25,578 bases of DNA, taken from NCBI GenBank assembly GCA_964498755.1, contig CAZCIB010000033.1:1-25578 (forward strand). Reading direction: 5' to 3'. Positions 13,799 to 21,994 of the stretch are shown piece by piece. Both the position numbers and the translations under genes were made by a program. Each line of letters starts with the position of its first letter. Position 1 is the stretch's first letter. A model generated the notes under the pieces. The model searched no databases and was not told where the DNA came from. It was given only the letters and a program-made list of their open reading frames with translations. The stretch is from RZZS01 sp964498755 (GTDB taxonomy: Bacteria; Pseudomonadota; Alphaproteobacteria; Micavibrionales; Micavibrionaceae).

Positions 13799-15376
13799 AT
13801 GAGCGATTTACAGGACATCATCGCCAAACGGCGCACCTTTGCCGTGATCTCGCACCCGGATGCGGGGAAAACGACGCTGACGGAAAAGCTGCTTCTGTTT
13901 GGCGGGGCGATCCAGATGGCCGGTATGGTCAAGGCCAAGGGCGACAGGCGGCGCGCGCGTTCAGACTGGATGAAGGTAGAACAGGAGCGCGGTATATCCG
14001 TGGCTACAAGCGTGATGACGTTTTCGCATGAGGGCAATACGTACAATATTCTGGATACGCCGGGACACGAGGATTTCAGTGAAGATACGTATCGCACGTT
14101 AACCGCGATCGACAGCGCCGTTATGGTTCTGGACGCCGCCAAGGGGATCGAAGCGCAAACACTGAAACTCTTCGAAGTTTGCCGCTTGCGCGATGTGCCG
14201 ATAATCACTTTCATCAACAAAATGGACCGGGACGGGCGGGATCCGCTTGAACTGCTGGATGAAATCGAGAACAAGCTTGCGCTTGACGTTACGCCCGCCA
14301 GCTGGCCGATCGGCATGGGCCGTGATTTCAAAGGCACATATGATCTCATGCATCAGGAGTTAAACCTGTTTGATCGCGGCAAGGGCGATCACATCGAGGA
14401 AGGAATCCATTGCAGCGGCCTTGACGACGAAAAGCTGGATGCGCATCTGCCGGCAATACAGGCCTCAACATTGCGCGAGGACGTCGAAATGGTAAGCGAA
14501 GTATGCCCGGCCTTTGACTTGAAGAGCTACCGTGAAGGGCATATGACGCCGGTGTTCTTCGGCAGCGCAATCAACAATTTCGGCGTGCGGGAACTTTTGC
14601 GCGGCATTAGCGAACTTGCGCCTCAGCCGCGCCCGCTGGAAACGCAGGAGCGTACGGTCAATCCTGACGAATCAAAGTTAACGGCATTCGTTTTCAAGAT
14701 ACAGGCGAACATGGACCCGAAGCACAGGGACAGGGTTGCATTTACGCGGATATGTTCAGGCACGTTTAAACGCGGGATGAAGCTCAATCATGTGCGCACG
14801 GGCAAGAACGTAACCATTCATTCGCCGCAGCTCTTTCTTGCGCAAGACCGGGAAATGGCCGAAGAGGCCTATCCCGGCGATATAATCGGGATCCAGAGCC
14901 ATGGCAGCTTCCGGATCGGGGATACGCTAACTGAAGGGGAGGTCCTGAACTTTACGGGTATTCCAAATTTCGCTCCTGAACTTTTGCAGCGTGTTCGCGC
15001 CGACGATCCGATGAAAGCCAAGCATCTGGGCGCGGCGTTACAGCAGCTGGCGGAAGAGGGGGCCGCGCGCGTATTCAAACCGTTTGCGGACTCGGCCTGG
15101 ATTGTCGGCGTCGTCGGCGCATTGCAGTTTGACATACTGGCCGACCGCATACGTACGGAATTCAATATACCCGTCAAGTTCGAGAGTACGACGCTTTACA
15201 CGGCGCGCTGGGTTGAGGCGGACACGCCCGCGCAGCTCAAAAAATTCACGGACGCTTTTCAGGCCTCGCTGGCCCATGATCATGATGATGCGCCCGTTTT
15301 TCTGGCGCGGAACGCCTGGCACCTTGGCGATGCGCAAGACAAATTTCCGGAAGTACGGTTCTTGGCGACCAGGTAG
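13799..15376 (+). CDS. prfC: Peptide chain release factor 3
   Basis: RF3 is a translational GTPase that removes RF1/RF2 from the ribosome after peptide release. The 525-residue protein has the expected length and all GTPase motifs: the P-loop region SHPDAGKTTLTEK (18-30), the switch I region with RGISVATSVM (64-73), DTPGHEDFSEDTYRTL from residue 86 and NKMDRD at 140-145. RF3-specific features follow: FFGSAINNFGVRELL, FKIQANMDPKHRDRVAF.RICSG.F.RGM and the C-terminal VVGALQFDILADRIRTEF. The ATG at 13799 gives the usual MSDLQDIIAKRRTFAVISHP start. It converges on the spermidine-synthase-like gene with two bases between stops. Confidence 0.98.
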   Translation: MSDLQDIIAKRRTFAVISHPDAGKTTLTEKLLLFGGAIQMAGMVKAKGDRRRARSDWMKVEQERGISVATSVMTFSHEGNTYNILDTPGHEDFSEDTYRTLTAIDSAVMVLDAAKGIEAQTLKLFEVCRLRDVPIITFINKMDRDGRDPLELLDEIENKLALDVTPASWPIGMGRDFKGTYDLMHQELNLFDRGKGDHIEEGIHCSGLDDEKLDAHLPAIQASTLREDVEMVSEVCPAFDLKSYREGHMTPVFFGSAINNFGVRELLRGISELAPQPRPLETQERTVNPDESKLTAFVFKIQANMDPKHRDRVAFTRICSGTFKRGMKLNHVRTGKNVTIHSPQLFLAQDREMAEEAYPGDIIGIQSHGSFRIGDTLTEGEVLNFTGIPNFAPELLQRVRADDPMKAKHLGAALQQLAEEGAARVFKPFADSAWIVGVVGALQFDILADRIRTEFNIPVKFESTTLYTARWVEADTPAQLKKFTDAFQASLAHDHDDAPVFLARNAWHLGDAQDKFPEVRFLATR

Positions 15377-15378
15377 GC

Positions 15379-17631
15379 CTAAAAAGCCGGGGCGCGATAA
15401 ACGCCAAGTATGTTTGCGTAATCATCCGTCCATGGCCTGAAGCCTTCCTCGCTTAATAAGTAAGGCCGCCACTCGTCTTCCAGCAGCTTTTGCAGCGTAT
15501 CCGGGTTGCGGGTCAGGACGCCGTAAAGCGCGCGCGCATAACGCAAGTCCGTATCTGGTATTTTTCCGGACGCGGATGATTTGAAAAGGGCCTGCATCCC
15601 GAGTTTTTCAGCGTTAGCGGAAAGCACGGGCTGCAAATCCAGATATCTGTTGGAAATATGGAAGACAACCATGCCGCCCTCGCGGACTTTTTGCGCATAA
15701 AGTCTGGCGGCTTCCATTGTCAGCAAGTGTACAGGCACGTTGTCGGAAGAAAATGCGTCCACAATAACCATATCGTAAAAGCGATCTTCGGCCTTGTGCA
15801 TCTGCATGCGTCCGTCGCCTATAATCGTGGAGACCGAAGCGCCGCAATCCGAGAGATAGGTGAAATACTGCTCGTCTTTGGCCAGATCAATGACGACGGG
15901 GTTGATTTCGTAGAAATCATAATGTCTTTCAGGACTGCCCAGACAGGCAACGGCCCCGACGCCAAGGCCGATCACGCCAATGCGCTGGGCGTTTGGCACA
16001 TTATGCGCAAGTACATTATAGACATCGCCCAAAGCGCCATAACGGCTGTAATACGACAAGGGCTCAAGTTTATATTCTTCGGACAAAGCCTGCGAGCCGT
16101 GAATGGTTGTGCCATTGATCATCAGGCGCATATTGTCCGCCGCATTGTTTTTTATGCGGACAGTCCCGTAATAATTGCGGTCAACATGCAGCAAATCCTT
16201 GTTCAGGCCCCAGCCTGTCAGGCTTGTGCCAACAATGGCCAAAGTGACGGCAACTGCAAAACTCCATCTCTTGTCATATATCAACAAAATAGTAAGCGCA
16301 AAAAATCCAGCCGGTATCATGAGGGAAACGTCAAAGCGGGATACTGCGACAAGGGAGAAAAATCCCAGCAGCGCAAACCCGGCCGCCAGCGCCAGCAAGG
16401 CGAGATCACCTCGCTTTTTTTGAGCAATTTGCTGTTCGAGCTTCTTGACGGAGTTTTTAAAAGTATACTCAGGCCGCGCCGTAAAGCGGATAAATGCGGC
16501 AAGGGCGAGAACAAGCGGATATTCAATGGGAAACACCAGTATCTGGGGCGCGATTAAAGCGTTGAAGATGCCGCCGAGAACGCCGCCAACGGAAATCAAC
16601 AGGAAGAACTCAGTCAGCTTTGACGGGTCAGGGCGCAATCGCGCAAGATCAATGTGACAGGCCAGAGCCGTCAGGGTAAACAGGCCAAGGTGGAAAAAAA
16701 CGAGAGCCGTTGTCGCTGTCTGCGCCTGAAAGCTCCAGAAGATTACAGCGGCGAAAAACAGCGTTTGCAGCCAGACCGCCATGCGGTATGACAACCACTC
16801 TTTTCTGGCGAAGGCGACGACGAAGCTGCCGACATAAAGGGCAAGAGGAAATATCCAGAACAGCGGCGCAGAGGCCAGATCCATCGTTATAAAGCTTGTT
16901 ACGCCGAGCATCAGGCTGGACGGAATAAACGCGAGCAAGACCCACAGGGAGCGTTGTCTCCACGACAACTTCACAGGATCGCCAGCCTTTGGGTTTTTAT
17001 CGTTTCCAGCGCCCTGTTGTTGCGCTGCGTCCTGCCAGACAAGGCTTAAACAAATCAGTATGAAAATAAGGACAAGCGCATACCCGCCTGACCAGTAATA
17101 AGTCTGCGAGATCAACCCGGCCGCTGGCTCAATCAGCAAGGGATAGGAAAGCAGCGCCGTTATGCTGCCGACATTGCTTGCGGCGTAAAGAAAGTATGGA
17201 TTTTCTGCGTCCCCAACAGGCGCGATACTGAACCAGCGCATGAGCATTGGCGTTGTGCCGGCAAGCATGAAGAAAGGGCCGCCCGCCACTATGGCCATAG
17301 TCATCAACTGCCAAAGCTCAGGATGAGCTCCTGTCGGCGGCAAGCTGTCGGACGGCAGAGATAGCGGCAGGAGCAATATAAAGAGAGCAAACAGGACAGA
17401 GTGTAAAATGGCCTGCTTGCGAACGCTCAGCAACTTTGTCGTCAGGTGCGCATAGGCATAGCCGGCCAGAAGCGTCGCCTGAAAGAAAACCATAGCCGTA
17501 TTCCAGACAGATGCGCCGCCGCCGAGCAGGGGCAAAAGCATTTTTCCAAGCATTGGCTGAACTGAAAAAAGCAGGAAAGCGCTCAAAACGAGCGTTACCG
17601 AGAAGACGCGGACATATAAGGTGTTCTGCAT
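15379..17631 (-). CDS. Fused multi-pass membrane / spermidine synthase-like protein
   Basis: A 750-residue protein with about a dozen or more hydrophobic segments over residues 8-475, followed by a soluble domain of the spermidine synthase (SpeE) fold. In that domain: NYYGTVRIK, GTTIHGSQ near residue 510, VIGLGVGA (553-560, the nucleotide-binding glycine loop), the acidic YEINP (Glu575), GDGRMQM (605) and VDAFSSDNVPVHLLT (624). This is the layout of the widespread fused MFS/spermidine synthase proteins, whose substrate is not established; polyamine aminopropyl transfer or a methyltransferase-like reaction are both possible. The ATG at 17631 fits the membrane start MQNTLYVRVFSVTLVLSAFLLFS split as in relatives; an upstream in-frame TTG at 17682 is less likely. 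The gene stands alone, convergent with prfC and divergent from the SUF regulator. Confidence 0.88.
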   Translation of the reverse strand: MQNTLYVRVFSVTLVLSAFLLFSVQPMLGKMLLPLLGGGASVWNTAMVFFQATLLAGYAYAHLTTKLLSVRKQAILHSVLFALFILLLPLSLPSDSLPPTGAHPELWQLMTMAIVAGGPFFMLAGTTPMLMRWFSIAPVGDAENPYFLYAASNVGSITALLSYPLLIEPAAGLISQTYYWSGGYALVLIFILICLSLVWQDAAQQQGAGNDKNPKAGDPVKLSWRQRSLWVLLAFIPSSLMLGVTSFITMDLASAPLFWIFPLALYVGSFVVAFARKEWLSYRMAVWLQTLFFAAVIFWSFQAQTATTALVFFHLGLFTLTALACHIDLARLRPDPSKLTEFFLLISVGGVLGGIFNALIAPQILVFPIEYPLVLALAAFIRFTARPEYTFKNSVKKLEQQIAQKKRGDLALLALAAGFALLGFFSLVAVSRFDVSLMIPAGFFALTILLIYDKRWSFAVAVTLAIVGTSLTGWGLNKDLLHVDRNYYGTVRIKNNAADNMRLMINGTTIHGSQALSEEYKLEPLSYYSRYGALGDVYNVLAHNVPNAQRIGVIGLGVGAVACLGSPERHYDFYEINPVVIDLAKDEQYFTYLSDCGASVSTIIGDGRMQMHKAEDRFYDMVIVDAFSSDNVPVHLLTMEAARLYAQKVREGGMVVFHISNRYLDLQPVLSANAEKLGMQALFKSSASGKIPDTDLRYARALYGVLTRNPDTLQKLLEDEWRPYLLSEEGFRPWTDDYANILGVYRAPAF

Positions 17632-17719
17632 GCGAGCTCTTGGGTGAAGAAATGGAAAAGATACGCTTCCCAAGACTACCAAAAAAAATTGAATTTGTTT
17701 TTAAAAACTTGCCTTTGCG

Positions 17720-17749
17720 TTGATAAACAGGACGAAAAAAGGTTAATAT
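17720..17749 (+). promoter_or_regulatory. Weak candidate promoter of the SUF operon
   Basis: TTGATA (17720-17725) and TAATAT (17744-17749) are 18 bases apart; a TATAAA lies three bases further on. The surrounding 17700-17781 is AT-rich and is the only gap before the operon's first gene, so the operon promoter and regulator site should be here. GTTA at 17742-17745 and TAAC at 17761-17764 are a weak inverted pair; no convincing IscR-type operator is seen. Confidence 0.3.
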
Positions 17750-17781
17750 AAAAATTAGAGTAACTATGCCAAGGATAAAAC

Positions 17782-18228
17782 ATGATAAAGCTCTCGAGAC
17801 TTGCCTGCTATGGGGTTGTGATTCTGGCTGAAATGGCGGAGGGGGAGGCGTTGAGAACAGCCGCCGGGATTTCCGAAAAAACCGGACTTCCGGAGCCGAC
17901 AGTGGCTAAAGTTCTGAAACTTTTATCCAAAGACAGCTTTATCAAGTCTTCACGCGGCGTGCGTGGCGGTTATGCCCTTGAAAAATCGCCGGAGGATATC
18001 AGTATTGCTGATATCGTCACCGCGCTTGACGGTCCCATCGCTCTGACCGGGTGCGTGGACGGCAGGCAGGAAAATTGCAGGCTGGTGGGGCTTTGCGCAT
18101 TACAAGGATGTTGGGATGAAATCAATCATGCTGTCAAAAGCGCGCTTGAGTCGCAAAAGCTCTCATCCATTCTTGCCAGACGCCGTTACGGCAATGTGGA
18201 CGTTGCCTCTTTCATGCAGGCCGAATAA
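17782..18228 (+). CDS. Rrf2-family SUF operon regulator
   Basis: First gene of the SUF operon. The 148-residue protein has the Rrf2 winged helix (MIKLSRLACYGVVILAEMAE; EKTGLPEPTVAKVLKLLSKD; SSRGVRGGYALEKSP) and cysteines at 91, 99, 105 and 110. The first three, in C-x7-C-x5-C spacing, correspond to the Fe-S ligands of IscR-type regulators, so it probably carries a cluster and represses suf genes when iron-sulfur supply is adequate. This is the type annotated as SUF system Fe-S assembly regulator; I leave the symbol empty because iscR and sufR are both used for it. AAGGA lies about nine bases before the ATG. It is 15 bases from sufB and in the same transcription unit. Confidence 0.92.
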   Translation: MIKLSRLACYGVVILAEMAEGEALRTAAGISEKTGLPEPTVAKVLKLLSKDSFIKSSRGVRGGYALEKSPEDISIADIVTALDGPIALTGCVDGRQENCRLVGLCALQGCWDEINHAVKSALESQKLSSILARRRYGNVDVASFMQAE

Positions 18229-18243
18229 CCGGAGAAACATCTA

Positions 18244-19695
18244 ATGGATTCCAAGGCACAGACGATCGCACAGGTCGATGAGCTCACGCGTTATGCGGCC
18301 GGATTTCAAACGGAGATAGAAACGTTCAAGGCGCCTAAAGGCCTGAATGAAGGCATCATCCGTTTTATCTCTGAACGCAAGGAAGAGCCGGAGTGGCTTC
18401 TGGAGTGGCGTTTAAAGGCTTTTGCGCACTGGCAAACCATGCCGGAGCCGGACTGGGCGAAAGTAGATGTGCCGCCAATTGATTATCAGGACGCTTATTA
18501 TTACGCTGCGCCGAAGTCATTTGACGACAAGCCGAAGTCGCTTGACGAGGTTGATCCCAAGCTTCTTGAGACATACGAAAAGCTCGGCATTCCCTTGAGA
18601 GAGCAGGAAATTCTGGCCGGCGTCGCCGTTGACGCCGTATTCGACTCCGTATCCGTCGCCACGACATTCAAGGAAAAACTGCATGAAGCGGGCGTTATTT
18701 TTTGCCCGATCAGCGAGGCCGTGCAAAACCACCCCGAGCTGGTAAAAAAATACATGGGAACGGTTGTCCCCTACAGCGATAACAAGCACGCCTGTTTGAA
18801 CTCGGCCGTGTTTACGGACGGATCTTTTGTTTATATTCCGCCGGGCGTTCGCTGTCCGATGGAGTTGTCGACGTATTTCCGAATCAATGAAATGAACACG
18901 GGTCAGTTCGAGCGTACGCTCATCATTGCGGACAAAGGGTCATATGTCAGCTATCTGGAGGGCTGCACCGCGCCGATTCGGGACGAGAACCAGCTGCACG
19001 CGGCGATCGTCGAGCTTGTTGCGCATGAAGACGCGGAGATTAAATACTCGACCGTACAGAACTGGTATCCCGGCGATGAGCAGGGGCAGGGCGGCATCTA
19101 TAATTTTGTGACCAAGCGCGGCATTTGCGAGGGCGCGCGCTCGAAGATATCGTGGACGCAAGTAGAGACCGGTTCCGCAGTGACCTGGAAATACCCGAGC
19201 TGCATACTGAAAGGCGACGATTCCGTTGGCGAGTTTTACTCCGTTGCGATTACCAACAACCGCCAGCAGGCCGATACCGGCACCAAGATGATCCATATCG
19301 GGCGCAACACGCGTTCGCGCATCATCTCAAAAGGGATTTCCGCCGGCCAGTCAGACAATACGTATCGCGGCATAGTGAAAGTTATGCCCAAGGCTAAAGG
19401 CGCACGGAACTTCACCCAGTGCGACAGTCTGCTGATAGGCAATCAGTGCGGCGCGCATACTGTGCCTTATATTGAAAATAAAAACCCCTCGGCGCAACTG
19501 GAGCACGAGGCCACGACGTCCAAAATTTCAGACGACCAGCTATTCTATTGTCAGCAGCGCGGCATGAACCCCGAAGAGGCCGTCGCTTTGATCGTGAACG
19601 GTTTTTGCCGTGAGGTTCTCCAGCATTTGCCTATGGAGTTCGCAGTAGAAGCGCAGAAACTTGTGGGCATTTCCCTTGAAGGAAGCGTTGGTTAA
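18244..19695 (+). CDS. sufB: Fe-S cluster assembly scaffold protein SufB
   Basis: SufB is the scaffold subunit of the SufBC2D complex on which new Fe-S clusters form; it receives persulfide sulfur from SufS. The 483-residue protein shows the family's conserved AVFTDGSFVYIPPGVRCPME and ELSTYFRIN, then SYLEGCTAP, the beta-helix repeats (SKISWTQVETGSAVTWKYPS), GARNFTQCDSLLIG and the C-terminal block AQLEHEATTSKISDDQLFYC with QQRGM.PEEA..LIVNGF. Several cysteines typical of SufB are present (RCPME, LEGCTAP, FYCQQRG, NGFCREV). CGGAG lies about nine bases before the ATG at 18244. It follows the regulator by 15 bases; a 40-base gap with a small AU-rich hairpin separates it from the next gene. Confidence 0.98.
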   Translation: MDSKAQTIAQVDELTRYAAGFQTEIETFKAPKGLNEGIIRFISERKEEPEWLLEWRLKAFAHWQTMPEPDWAKVDVPPIDYQDAYYYAAPKSFDDKPKSLDEVDPKLLETYEKLGIPLREQEILAGVAVDAVFDSVSVATTFKEKLHEAGVIFCPISEAVQNHPELVKKYMGTVVPYSDNKHACLNSAVFTDGSFVYIPPGVRCPMELSTYFRINEMNTGQFERTLIIADKGSYVSYLEGCTAPIRDENQLHAAIVELVAHEDAEIKYSTVQNWYPGDEQGQGGIYNFVTKRGICEGARSKISWTQVETGSAVTWKYPSCILKGDDSVGEFYSVAITNNRQQADTGTKMIHIGRNTRSRIISKGISAGQSDNTYRGIVKVMPKAKGARNFTQCDSLLIGNQCGAHTVPYIENKNPSAQLEHEATTSKISDDQLFYCQQRGMNPEEAVALIVNGFCREVLQHLPMEFAVEAQKLVGISLEGSVG

Positions 19696-19700
19696 GCGTA

Positions 19701-19720
19701 TCTTTAAAGCGGCTTAAAGA
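19701..19720 (+). other. Small AU-rich hairpin in the sufB downstream gap
   Basis: TCTTTAA and TTAAAGA form a 7-base-pair stem around AGCGGC, two bases before the AGGG ribosome site of the following gene. It lacks a T-run and is probably not a full terminator; it could serve as an RNA processing or translation-tuning element. Confidence 0.35.
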
Positions 19721-19735
19721 AGGGTAGAGACCGTT

Positions 19736-20005
19736 ATGAAACAGGTTACGTTAACAAATATTCTTTTTTGGGTTATCGGCCTGATCGGGGCGCTTATTGC
19801 TATTCTGGCGTTTATAGTTATCGCTGCGGGGGTCGATACGGGAGCGGAAGGAGATCATGTGCGTAGCGGCATGATCCTCTTCGTGTCTTTTATAATGTGC
19901 TCGGGCGTTGCGTTCGGGGGCTTGATAATCATGGCCTTAACGCAAATATCCTCTACGCTGCAACGCATTGAGCTCTTGCTGATCTATGAAAAAGAAAAGA
20001 AATAA
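19736..20005 (+). CDS. Small two-helix membrane protein inside the suf operon
   Basis: I do not recognise this 89-residue protein. It has two clear membrane segments (about 10-32, FWVIGLIGALIAILAFIVIA, and about 46-68, ILFVSFIMCSGVAFGGLIIM) joined by a short acidic loop (GVDTGAEGDHVRSG), and a charged amphipathic tail ending YEKEKK. An AGGG ribosome site precedes the ATG, and its stop overlaps the sufC start by one base (TAATG). Both facts make it a real gene translated with the suf proteins. It is not one of the known SUF components. It may be an unrelated small membrane protein caught in the operon, or a membrane tether for the SufBCD machinery; nothing in the sequence decides between these. 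Confidence 0.85.
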   Translation: MKQVTLTNILFWVIGLIGALIAILAFIVIAAGVDTGAEGDHVRSGMILFVSFIMCSGVAFGGLIIMALTQISSTLQRIELLLIYEKEKK

Positions 20006-20754
20006 TGCTGAAAATAACGGATTTACAGGTTTCGATTGATGACAAGGAAATCATCAAAGGAGTTTCCCTTAACGTCACCCCCGGGGAAGTTCATGCGATT
20101 ATGGGGCCTAACGGCTCTGGCAAGTCCACGTTATCTTATGTTCTAGCCGGACGGGAAGGTTACGAGATCACAGGCGGCGCGGTCGAATTTGACGGCGCTG
20201 ATCTCCTTGAGATGGAGCCGGAGGAACGCGCCGCCGCCGGGCTTTTCCTGGCGTTCCAGTACCCGGTTGAAATTCCCGGCGTACAGCTCAGTGCCTTCTT
20301 GAAAACATCGGTTAACGCTGTTCGCCGTGCGCGGGGAGAAGGCGAAACCGATACGCTCGAGTTCCTGAAAGCCATGCGCATAAAAGCCAAAGAGCTCAAT
20401 GTGAGCGAGGATATGCTGAAGCGGCCTCTGAATGTTGGTTTTTCCGGGGGCGAGAAAAAGCGTAACGAAGCCTTGCAAATGGCCTTGCTTAACCCGAAAT
20501 GCGTTGTGATGGACGAAACGGATAGCGGTCTGGATATCGACGCGCTCAAACTTGTCGCCGATAACGTCAACCGCCTGCGCAGCCCGGAACGTTCCTTTCT
20601 GATTATCACGCATTACCAGCGTTTGCTGGACTACATTGTGCCTGACCATGTGCATGTGCTCTTTGACGGGAAGATCCGCAAATCCGGCGGGCCGGAAATG
20701 GCGCAGGAGCTTGAGAAAAAAGGATACGGCGAATTCCTGCAGGAGGTTGCGTGA
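20005..20754 (+). CDS. sufC: Fe-S cluster assembly ATPase SufC
   Basis: SufC is the ABC-type ATPase that drives conformational change in SufBC2D. The 249-residue protein has Walker A GPNGSGKST (34-42), the SufC-specific LAFQYPVEIPGV in the Q-loop region (82-93), signature FSGGEKKRNE (146-155) and Walker B VVMDETDSGLD (167-177), where ETDSGLD corresponds to the family's EIDSGLD; the switch histidine is in IITHYQRLLDYI. Length is typical. Its ATG overlaps the stop of the small membrane protein gene by one base, and its stop overlaps the sufD GTG by four (GTGA), so translation is coupled on both sides. Confidence 0.98.
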   Translation: MLKITDLQVSIDDKEIIKGVSLNVTPGEVHAIMGPNGSGKSTLSYVLAGREGYEITGGAVEFDGADLLEMEPEERAAAGLFLAFQYPVEIPGVQLSAFLKTSVNAVRRARGEGETDTLEFLKAMRIKAKELNVSEDMLKRPLNVGFSGGEKKRNEALQMALLNPKCVVMDETDSGLDIDALKLVADNVNRLRSPERSFLIITHYQRLLDYIVPDHVHVLFDGKIRKSGGPEMAQELEKKGYGEFLQEVA

Positions 20755-21989
20755 GCGCCGCCGCGCAGCCCGCCGAAATTCTGGAAGCGCCCCAGAGCAG
20801 GCGTTTCCGTCCTGACAATGCCGAATTTTTAAAAGAAATTTTGCATACCGCCCAAAGGCATGTCCTGCTGGAGCCCGGCGCGCAGCGCGCCGAAGACAAG
20901 ATTTTCGCTCAGGGCTTGCCGACCGGCAAGCTGGAAAGCTGGAAATACACCGCGCTTATGCCGGCCGTCAAAAAAGTGGCGGCGCATGCAGACGCCGCCG
21001 ACACATCCCTTAACGGCGAACAAAAATTCTTACGGCAAAACCCGGAAACACTGCCGCACTGGGCTTCGGATTTATTAGACGGGACGCCGCCCGGAAGCGA
21101 AAAGAACGGCGATCATGCGCTCTGGCATCTTGCTTCGGCCTTTTCCGACAGTTTGTACGTCATTGATATTCCGCCTGAGACGCATGTCGCGCAGCCTTTT
21201 GAATTCATCGCCACGGGGCTTGAGGGATGTCTGCACGCGCCGCGAATTCTCATACGGCTCGGGCAAAACGCGCGGGCGAGTTTTTACGAAGATTACAGAG
21301 CGGACGCGCCGTGCTGGTTTGTCCCGCTCATCCAGATTTTTCTGGAAGACGGCGCGGAGCTGTATCACAGCCGTCTGACGGATCAGAACGCAGGTGCGAT
21401 CTTAACCCCCGTTACTGCTCTGGATATCGCAGTCGGCGCTAAGCTTAAATCTTGGAACCTGATATCCGGCGGACAGATCACGCGCCACCAGTACCACGCC
21501 GCCCTGACCGGTGAAGAGGCGCGCTGCGAGTTTTTCGCCATGCATCTGCTTAAGGAGAGTCAATCCGGCGAAACGGCCATAACGGTCTCGCACCAGGCGG
21601 AAAACTGCTATTCAATGCAGACGGTAAAGTCCGTTTTGAAGGATTCTTCCAAAGGCGCGTTTCAGGGCGCGATCCATGTAGACCAGATCGCGCAGAAAAC
21701 CGACGCGCATCAGCTTAGCAACGCGCTCATTCTGGACGAAGGCGCTGAGATGAATACCAAGCCGGAGCTTGAAATTTACGCCGACGACGTCAAATGCTCG
21801 CACGGCGCGACCGTAGGCGAGCTGGATGAAGACGCTCTCTTTTATTTGCGCTCCCGCGGCGTTTCAAAAGATGAGGCGCGCCGACTGCTGATCGAGGCGT
21901 TTATCGGCGAGGTTCTAGATGAAATACCGGATGAAGATCTGAAACAGCGCATGCAGGCTATTGTAGCGCGCTGGCTCAGTGATAGTTAA
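20751..21989 (+). CDS. sufD: Fe-S cluster assembly protein SufD
   Basis: SufD is the SufB-related partner in SufBC2D and is needed for iron entry. The 412-residue sequence has the N-terminal helical part with PTGKLESWKYTAL (about 60-72), a beta-helix core (ILIRLGQNARASFYEDY; SLNGEQKFL upstream) and the conserved end YADDVKCSHGATVGELDEDA with LFYLRSRG.S..EARRLLIEAF. The histidine in CSHGATVG is the residue thought to help form the cluster at the SufB-SufD interface. The start is GTG at 20751, overlapping the sufC stop by four bases, with GGAGG just upstream inside sufC. It ends five bases before sufS. Confidence 0.96.
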   Translation: MSAAAQPAEILEAPQSRRFRPDNAEFLKEILHTAQRHVLLEPGAQRAEDKIFAQGLPTGKLESWKYTALMPAVKKVAAHADAADTSLNGEQKFLRQNPETLPHWASDLLDGTPPGSEKNGDHALWHLASAFSDSLYVIDIPPETHVAQPFEFIATGLEGCLHAPRILIRLGQNARASFYEDYRADAPCWFVPLIQIFLEDGAELYHSRLTDQNAGAILTPVTALDIAVGAKLKSWNLISGGQITRHQYHAALTGEEARCEFFAMHLLKESQSGETAITVSHQAENCYSMQTVKSVLKDSSKGAFQGAIHVDQIAQKTDAHQLSNALILDEGAEMNTKPELEIYADDVKCSHGATVGELDEDALFYLRSRGVSKDEARRLLIEAFIGEVLDEIPDEDLKQRMQAIVARWLSDS

Positions 21990-21994
21990 GTTTC

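Noticed and set aside
13459..14349. 296-codon open frame on the minus strand across the fur-like gene and prfC
   Set aside because: It lies opposite two clearly identified genes, its Ser- and Leu-rich product has no recognisable motif, and it is explained as a shadow frame.
15374..15390. GGC-GCC hairpin between prfC and the convergent gene as a terminator
   Set aside because: The stem is only three base pairs, overlaps both stop codons and has no T-run; the intergenic gap is two bases.
15658..16557. 299-codon open frame on the plus strand inside the spermidine-synthase-like gene
   Set aside because: Antisense to a well-supported conserved coding region; the product is a low-quality His/Lys-rich sequence without domain features.
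17632..17682. TTG start adding 17 residues to the membrane/spermidine-synthase-like protein
   Set aside because: No ribosome site, and the added residues precede a natural membrane-protein start at the ATG 17631.
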